Assembly: GCA_024653205.1 (NCBI GenBank)
Contig: JANLFO010000003.1
Span: forward strand, 105,736 to 169,735
Direction of reading: 5' to 3'
DNA from: Clostridia bacterium
GTDB lineage: Bacteria; Bacillota; DSM-521; Neomoorellales; SLTJ01
DNA length: 64,000 nt
Shown here: one piece after another, positions 59,276 to 64,000 of the stretch
Position numbering within the stretch: the first letter of the stretch is position 1
Layout: every line of letters starts with the position of its first letter
Program-made: the position numbers and the translations under genes
The notes under the pieces: generated by a model
The model's input: the letters and a program-made list of their open reading frames with translations, nothing else
What the model was told of the DNA's origin: nothing
The model's database searches: none

Positions 59276-59487
59276 TTAGCCATCGCGCAAAGGCAGTCCG
59301 GGGAGCAGGCCCTCACCTCGGGCGGTCACCCACTGCCAGAAGGTACGGCGCATTCGGCACTCGCCCTCGTAGGGCAGGTCTGGGCGGCGGTGGTAGGCGT
59401 AGGCGCGGGCAAGGCAACCTCCGCCGCACCAAGACCTCACCGGACATGCCCGGCACCCTTCCCCGGCGGCACTTGATCTCTGGGGCC
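59276..59487 (-). pseudogene. Remnant of a radical SAM/SPASM protein C-terminus
   Basis: On the minus strand a frame ending at TAA 59278-59276 reads EGCRACPVRSWCGGGCLARA, then YEGECRMRRTFW and ends GLPLRDG. The C-x2-C-x5-C-x3-C spacing with a later cysteine is that of the SPASM auxiliary cluster domain. Upstream the frame is closed by a stop within ~35 codons, and no radical SAM core is present. It is probably the tail of a deleted peptide-maturase-like gene. Confidence 0.6.
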
Positions 59488-59679
59488 ATCGGACTTAACC
59501 TCCCCGACCTTTTCCCGGTACCATGCGCCGTTACTTGTTTTTGCCTGCCTGGGCTGCTCTTCCTCCTAATAATAGCCACCCGGCTTAAGTTTAGCCGACA
59601 AGGGAGAGTGGTCCGGAAAAGAAACTGGCGCTGGCGCCCGGAAAGCGGAGTGCGCTATAATGTGATCGAGGTGAAAGGG

Positions 59680-59889
59680 ATGGCCGTCGCGCGCGAGTAT
59701 GTTAAGGCCCTAATCGACCGGCTTACGGACGACCAGGTTGAAGCCCTAAAGATCATCTTGGAAGCTATGGCCCTGCCGGCGGAAAGCCTTGAGCCCGGAG
59801 AGGCGGAAGAAATAGACCGGGGTTTCGCGGAGATAGACGCGGGTAAAGGTGTGAGGGCGGAAGATGCCTGGAAAGAGCTTGGAATTTGA
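59680..59889 (+). CDS. RelB-like antitoxin (small, acidic C-terminal half)
   Basis: 69 residues. The N-terminal part (YVKALIDRLTDDQVEALKII) is a short helical segment and the C-terminal half is acidic (SLEPGEAEEIDRGFAEIDAG), as in antitoxins that wrap a RelE toxin. The ATG at 59680 follows GAGGTGAAAGGG. The next gene overlaps its end by 26 bases and encodes a RelE-like protein, which supports the assignment. Confidence 0.65.
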   Translation: MAVAREYVKALIDRLTDDQVEALKIILEAMALPAESLEPGEAEEIDRGFAEIDAGKGVRAEDAWKELGI

Positions 59890-60144
59890 GATAATCCTCT
59901 CGCCCAAAGCCATGAGGCAGCTTAAAAATCTCGAACGCGAAACCCAACTAAAAGGATTAAGAATGCGGTGGAAAAGAGCCTACGGCCCTTTCCTCCGCGG
60001 GGGGACATCGCGAAGCTGGAAGGCAAGCCGGGCGTGTACCGACTTCGGGTTGGCGACTGGAGGGTGACCTTCCGGTACGATTTCAACCGCCGGGAAGTCC
60101 ACGTGGCCGAGGTAGCGCACCGGGGCCGCGCCTACCGCGGCTAG
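59864..60144 (+). pseudogene. RelE/ParE-like toxin gene with a single-base frameshift
   Basis: The first frame gives FEIILSPKAMRQLKNLERET and then goes out of register after CAACTAAAAGG (about 59945-59956). One more A would join it to RIKNAVEKSL and then GVYRLRVGDWRVTFRYDF and VAEVAHRGRAYRG, the classic RelE core, ending at TAG 60142-60144. The repaired protein has 93 residues, normal for RelE. It could be an inactivated toxin or an assembly error in an A-run. The stop overlaps that of the convergent cobN gene. Confidence 0.75.
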
Positions 60145-63100
60145 TTCTCGCCGGTTCGGGCCTCCAGTTCCGCCTCCACCTCCAGGTAAACCTGCTTCAA
60201 CGCCTCGGCCGTCTCGCGCTCTGCCTTCCACATGCCCCTTTCTATCGCCTCCAGCAGGTGGGCCACGATGTTCTCCAGGGCCCAGGGGTTGACCTCCTTG
60301 AACCACTGCTGCATTTCCGGGTCCAGGGCGTATCTCTCCGCCAGGGCCTGGTAGAGCCAGTCTTCCAGCACCTCGGCGGTGGCATCCCAACCGAAGGCAA
60401 TCTCCACCAAGTGCGAAAGGTCTCCGGCCCCTTTGTACCCGTGCCGCTTCATGCTCTCGATCCACTTGGGATTGAGCACCCGGCTGCGAAAGATGTGCCG
60501 TGTCTCCTCGGCCAGGGTGCGCACCTTAACGCGTGTGGGATCGGAGCTGTCACCGCCGAAGGACCGCGGGGCGCTCCCGCGGAGGGCCTTCACCGCCGCC
60601 ACCATCCCTCCGTGGTAGGAGTAGAAGTCGTCACTGTCGTAAATATCGATTTCCCGCGTGTCCTCGTTCTTCACCGTAGCCTCCAGGGCGGCCAGACGGC
60701 GCCGGAAAACGGAGCGGGCCTCCCGCCCGTATAGTCCTCGGCCGTACGCGTAGCCGCCCCAGGTGACGTATACCTCCGCCAGGTCGCGTTCGTCCTTCCA
60801 GTTCTTGGCGGTGATGAGTTCGCTCACCCCGGCGCCGTAGGTTCCCGGCGGGTCGCTGAAAACGCGCCACATGGCCTGGGCCCGCGCCTCGGCCGGCCCC
60901 GCACCCTGACGCGTCAACTCTTCCGCCTCGGACCGCACGTGGGCGGCCACATAATTCCGGTCGGGAGGCTCGTCGAGCGAGGCCACCAACTCCACCGCCT
61001 GATCCAGAAGGTGGACCAGGTTTAGAAACACGTCCCGAAAGAGACCGCTGGCCCGCACCGTGACGTCAATCCGGGGACGGCCGAGCTCCCCCAGAGGAAT
61101 CACTTCCAGCCCCTTCACCCGTCCCCCCTTCTCCCAGACCGGCCGCACTCCCAACAGGTACAGGGCCTCGGCCAGATCCTCGCCGCCGGTGCGCATGGTG
61201 TTGGTGGCCCAGATGATCATGCCCACGCTCTCCGGATACTTCCCTTCTTCCTCCCGATAGCGGGTCAGCAAGGCCTCGGCCAGGGCCCGGCCGGTATGCC
61301 AGGCAGTGGAGGTGGGAAGAGCCTGGGGGTCGACGGAGTAGAAGTTGCGACCCGTGGGGAGCACCTCCGGCCTTCCTCGGGTAGGAGCACCCGATGGCCC
61401 CGGTGGGACATAGCCTCCTTCCAGCGCCGCCACGCAGCTCCCCAACTCCCTTTCGGTTGCCGCCAGGCGCGGCACCAGGGTCTCGCCCACGAACTCCAGC
61501 ACCCTGCTGAGGCCCTCCTCTTCCCGGCCCAACACCTGCTTCACCGCCTTGGCCGCCCTTTCCGGGCGGTAGCCCTCGGAGGCAAACGCCACCAGCAGGT
61601 CCCTGGCGGTACGGTCCACCTCCTCCAGCACTTCGGCCCCGGTGCGCCCGAACTCCGGCAGAAAACGACCGGGCCTCTCCGCCAGCGCTGCGTAATTCAG
61701 ACCCCGGAACCGGGCCACTTCCTCCCGGAGCGAGGGGGCAGAAGCATTACCCAGGCGCGTGAGGGCGAGAAGCATGTCCACCAGTTTCTCCCCCTCCGGC
61801 GGCCGGCCCAGCACATGCAGGCCTTCGCGGATGAGCGTGTCCTTCACCTCAAAGAGGTAGGTATGGAGCCGCTCCAGGAACCCTTCCCAGTCCTGGGCAG
61901 CCTCTTCCCGGGTCAGGTTCAGGTCCCGGTCCAGCCGGGCGGTCTCCACCACCTTCCAGATCATCTCCCGCAGGGTGGGAAGCTTCGCCGGGTCGAGAGT
62001 CTTGGCCGTGTGGTACTCCCTCACCAGTGCCTCTACCTCCGCCAGCTCGTCGTAGACGTCTGCCCGAATCATCACCGGGATGAGGTGGTCTACGATGGCG
62101 GCGTGGGTACGGCGCTTGGCCTGGGTGCCCTCTCCAGGGTCGTTAACAATGTAAGGGTATACGTGGGGAAGGTCCGGGAGGGCCAGATCCGGAAAGCAGG
62201 CGGCAGAAAGTCCGATTCCCTTTCCGGGAAGCCATTCCAGAGAGCCGTGCTTGCCCAGGTGAAAGACCAAATCGGCCCCAAACTCATCCCGCAGCCAGCG
62301 GTAGTATGCCAGATAGTGGTGCGGGGGAGATAGGTCCGGACTGTGGTAAATACGGGAAGGGTCTTCCAGGAACCCCCGCACCGGCTGGATGCCCACAAAA
62401 ACGTTGCCCAGGACAATGCCCGGTACCAGGAGACGGTTTCCGTAGGCGAAGACCCGCCCCGGAGGAGGCCCCCAATCCCGAAGCAGGTGCTCCCTCGACC
62501 GCACAGGAAAGCCGGAAAACCAGGTCGTGTAGACGCCTTCCTCTACGCCTGCCACCGCCCGGCGCTCAATCTCCCGGGGGTCAAGCCAGCCCCGCTCGTT
62601 GGTAAGTCCGGCCAGGATCCTCTCCATCAAAGCAGCCCCATCCGGCGGTAGATCCTCCACGCGATAGCCCTTCTCCCTCAGGGCCGCCAGAAGGCGGTAG
62701 AGGCTGGCCGGGGTGTCCAGGCCGAAGGCACAGCCGATGCGGTCGTTCCGTGGGGGATAATTGTGGAGGATCACCGCCACCTTTTTGTCCGAATTGGGCT
62801 TGCGGCACAGGCGGGCCCAGCGGAGAGCCAGAGAGGCCACCTTCCTTACCCGTTCCGGCTCGGGAAGGTAGCCCGTCAGCGCCGCTCCCGTAAGGGGGTC
62901 AAACTCCTTCACCTCCCGGAAGGCAATAGGCACGGTAATGAGGGCGCCGTCGAATTCCGGCAGTGCCACGCCCATCACTACCTCCAGCGGGCCCAGACCC
63001 TGGAGACTTTGCTCCCATTCGACCTGCGAGGAGAGGCACACCAGGGCCTTGATAAGGGGCACACCCAGCTTTTGATAGAGGTTCTCCGGGGCCGCCGGCC

Positions 63101-63905
63101 GCGCTCCCGACGAGCTGGCCACCGTCTGCGAGAACATTAGAGCGGTGATTACGGCGTCTACCAGCGGCCGCCCCTCCCGCATGAAGTAGTGCTCCACCGC
63201 CCACTCTATTCCCCGGCAGCCCAGCTCGTCGTTGCGGGCCGAGTAGAGAAAGACCGGTACCGCGGTACCGCCCTGGTCTTCGATCTCACGGATCAGAGCG
63301 TCCACAAACTCGGTGTTTCCGGCCAACCACCAGGTCTGGTAGAAGAGCACACCTACTACTGGCCCCGAGACCTTTTGCCTCCGCTCTTCCAGGTAGGCGG
63401 CCACGGCGGCCTCCTCGGCAAAGTCGGGGTGGTAAAGCCCCTCCCAGGGCCGGGGTCTCGGCTCCTCCACCGCATGAGCGGCGCCGAGAAACCGGTTGGC
63501 CGCCCACAGCAGGAGCTGCCGGAAGTTCGTCTCCCCGCCGTAAAGCACATAGCCCGCCACCCGCTCGTAGTCCTCGGCGGGGAGAGAGCCCAACGCCATG
63601 ACGCCCGGCAGGTCCTCTCCCGAGGAAGGAATCACCGCCAGGGGAACCCTGGCCTCTTGGGCAACACGCCGGAGTTCCCCAAACCCCGGAAGGGATTCCG
63701 GGTCGCCCATGAGGCGCACTATCATCAGGTGAGAGCCGGGCACCGCCGCTGCCAATTCGGCGACCGCCCCCGGTGCCTCGAGCTGGGTACGGGAGCGCGC
63801 CACCACTTCCACCGAAGGCCCGCCTCCTTCGGCCAGGCTGTGCGCCGCCCGGGAAAGGCTTGACAGCTCCGCCTCTACAGCGGTGCAGAAGATGACTCTC
63901 AACAA
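60141..63905 (-). CDS. cobN: Cobaltochelatase CobN / magnesium chelatase H-type subunit
   Basis: About 1254 residues, the usual length of CobN. Recognisable segments are YHSPDLSPPHHYLAYYRWLR, DLVFHLGKHGSLEWLPGKGI, YPYIVNDPGEGTQAKRRTHA, GMIIWATNTMRTGGEDLAEA, IDVTVRASGLFRDVFLNLV and DIYDSDDFYSYHGGMVAAVK. The enzyme inserts cobalt into the corrin ring in the aerobic-type route, or acts in related tetrapyrrole chelations in anaerobes, with AAA+ and vWA partner subunits. No ChlI/ChlD or CobST genes are adjacent. I chose TTG at 63905, 10 bases after GGAGGTGG. The GTG at 63962 has no good site. Confidence 0.93.
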   Translation of the reverse strand: MLRVIFCTAVEAELSSLSRAAHSLAEGGGPSVEVVARSRTQLEAPGAVAELAAAVPGSHLMIVRLMGDPESLPGFGELRRVAQEARVPLAVIPSSGEDLPGVMALGSLPAEDYERVAGYVLYGGETNFRQLLLWAANRFLGAAHAVEEPRPRPWEGLYHPDFAEEAAVAAYLEERRQKVSGPVVGVLFYQTWWLAGNTEFVDALIREIEDQGGTAVPVFLYSARNDELGCRGIEWAVEHYFMREGRPLVDAVITALMFSQTVASSSGARPAAPENLYQKLGVPLIKALVCLSSQVEWEQSLQGLGPLEVVMGVALPEFDGALITVPIAFREVKEFDPLTGAALTGYLPEPERVRKVASLALRWARLCRKPNSDKKVAVILHNYPPRNDRIGCAFGLDTPASLYRLLAALREKGYRVEDLPPDGAALMERILAGLTNERGWLDPREIERRAVAGVEEGVYTTWFSGFPVRSREHLLRDWGPPPGRVFAYGNRLLVPGIVLGNVFVGIQPVRGFLEDPSRIYHSPDLSPPHHYLAYYRWLRDEFGADLVFHLGKHGSLEWLPGKGIGLSAACFPDLALPDLPHVYPYIVNDPGEGTQAKRRTHAAIVDHLIPVMIRADVYDELAEVEALVREYHTAKTLDPAKLPTLREMIWKVVETARLDRDLNLTREEAAQDWEGFLERLHTYLFEVKDTLIREGLHVLGRPPEGEKLVDMLLALTRLGNASAPSLREEVARFRGLNYAALAERPGRFLPEFGRTGAEVLEEVDRTARDLLVAFASEGYRPERAAKAVKQVLGREEEGLSRVLEFVGETLVPRLAATERELGSCVAALEGGYVPPGPSGAPTRGRPEVLPTGRNFYSVDPQALPTSTAWHTGRALAEALLTRYREEEGKYPESVGMIIWATNTMRTGGEDLAEALYLLGVRPVWEKGGRVKGLEVIPLGELGRPRIDVTVRASGLFRDVFLNLVHLLDQAVELVASLDEPPDRNYVAAHVRSEAEELTRQGAGPAEARAQAMWRVFSDPPGTYGAGVSELITAKNWKDERDLAEVYVTWGGYAYGRGLYGREARSVFRRRLAALEATVKNEDTREIDIYDSDDFYSYHGGMVAAVKALRGSAPRSFGGDSSDPTRVKVRTLAEETRHIFRSRVLNPKWIESMKRHGYKGAGDLSHLVEIAFGWDATAEVLEDWLYQALAERYALDPEMQQWFKEVNPWALENIVAHLLEAIERGMWKAERETAEALKQVYLEVEAELEARTGEN

Positions 63906-63952
63906 GGCTGCTCCACCTCCACCCGCTATGGTTTGCGGGAACCGGGGCTGAG

Positions 63953-64000
63953 TTATCCCCACTTTCCCACGGGCGGTACCGGGTGCTCCCCGTTCGTACT
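63953..64000 (-). CDS. Possible C-terminal end of an upstream gene (partial)
   Basis: On the minus strand the frame from the window edge reads 15 codons, GEHPVPPVGKWG, and stops at TAA (63955-63953), 47 bp before the cobN start. It could be the tail of the preceding gene of a cobN operon. Too short to judge. Confidence 0.25.
   Translation of the reverse strand, partial: STNGEHPVPPVGKWG

Overview
The window looks like chromosome of an anaerobic, spore-forming, GC-rich Firmicute of the Moorella/Thermoanaerobacter/Peptococcaceae kind. The sequence reasons are a GerW/YtfJ sporulation protein, S-layer-homology (SLH) surface proteins, Gram-positive lipoprotein signals, many GTG/TTG starts behind strong AGGAGG sites, CooC, an [FeFe] hydrogenase, a molybdenum hydroxylase gene and CobN. 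The species assignment is inference. No rRNA, tRNA, CRISPR array, transposase or origin was seen.

Layout: (1) 1-8.8 kb, minus strand: D-Ala-D-Ala carboxypeptidase, gerW, then an operon read from cooC through a five-gene peptide/nickel-type ABC transporter to a methyltransferase, behind a structured leader. (2) 8.9-11.5 kb: alkaline phosphatase with a Pho-box-like repeat, and a HEPN/MNT toxin-antitoxin pair. (3) 11.6-25.9 kb, minus: two cobalamin riboswitches flank a block of exported proteins. These include an alpha/alpha-toroid + SLH protein, a 2114-residue protein combining two DUF4430 (transcobalamin C-terminal-like) domains with an alpha/alpha toroid and SLH anchor, two beta-propeller proteins, and an SLH gene remnant sitting directly behind the second riboswitch. 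(4) 26.0-37.6 kb, minus: one tightly overlapping eight-gene operon of a DUF4430 lipoprotein, three membrane proteins, a MoxR AAA+ ATPase, a DUF58 protein and two von Willebrand A (vWA) membrane proteins. (5) 37.8-47.3 kb, minus: a small DUF2292 protein, a Tat-exported [FeFe] hydrogenase with ferredoxin-like and NrfD/HybB-like partners, a DUF4198 (NikM-like) protein, a flavin reductase, an EF2563/YqeB protein and a molybdenum hydroxylase large subunit. Two of these gene sets follow closely related RNA leaders. (6) 47.5-59.2 kb, plus: TIM-barrel protein, EAL-CBS protein with a decayed GGDEF tail, flavoprotein-SCP2-membrane fusion, coiled-coil protein, then a phosphate locus (two PstS, a response regulator, PstCAB). 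(7) 59.2-64 kb: SPASM remnant, RelBE-like pair with a frameshifted toxin, and CobN.

How it fits together: the B12 riboswitches, transcobalamin-like domain pairing, SLH anchoring and CobN suggest that this strain invests in corrinoid metabolism and may display extracellular corrinoid-binding proteins built like mammalian transcobalamin/intrinsic factor. The MoxR/DUF58/vWA operon with its own DUF4430 lipoprotein may belong to the same surface system. A separate theme is phosphate starvation: 11-bp-spaced TTAACC-like repeats precede phoA, pstS and the response regulator gene. Several genes carry single-base frameshifts in A-runs, which could be real decay or assembly error.
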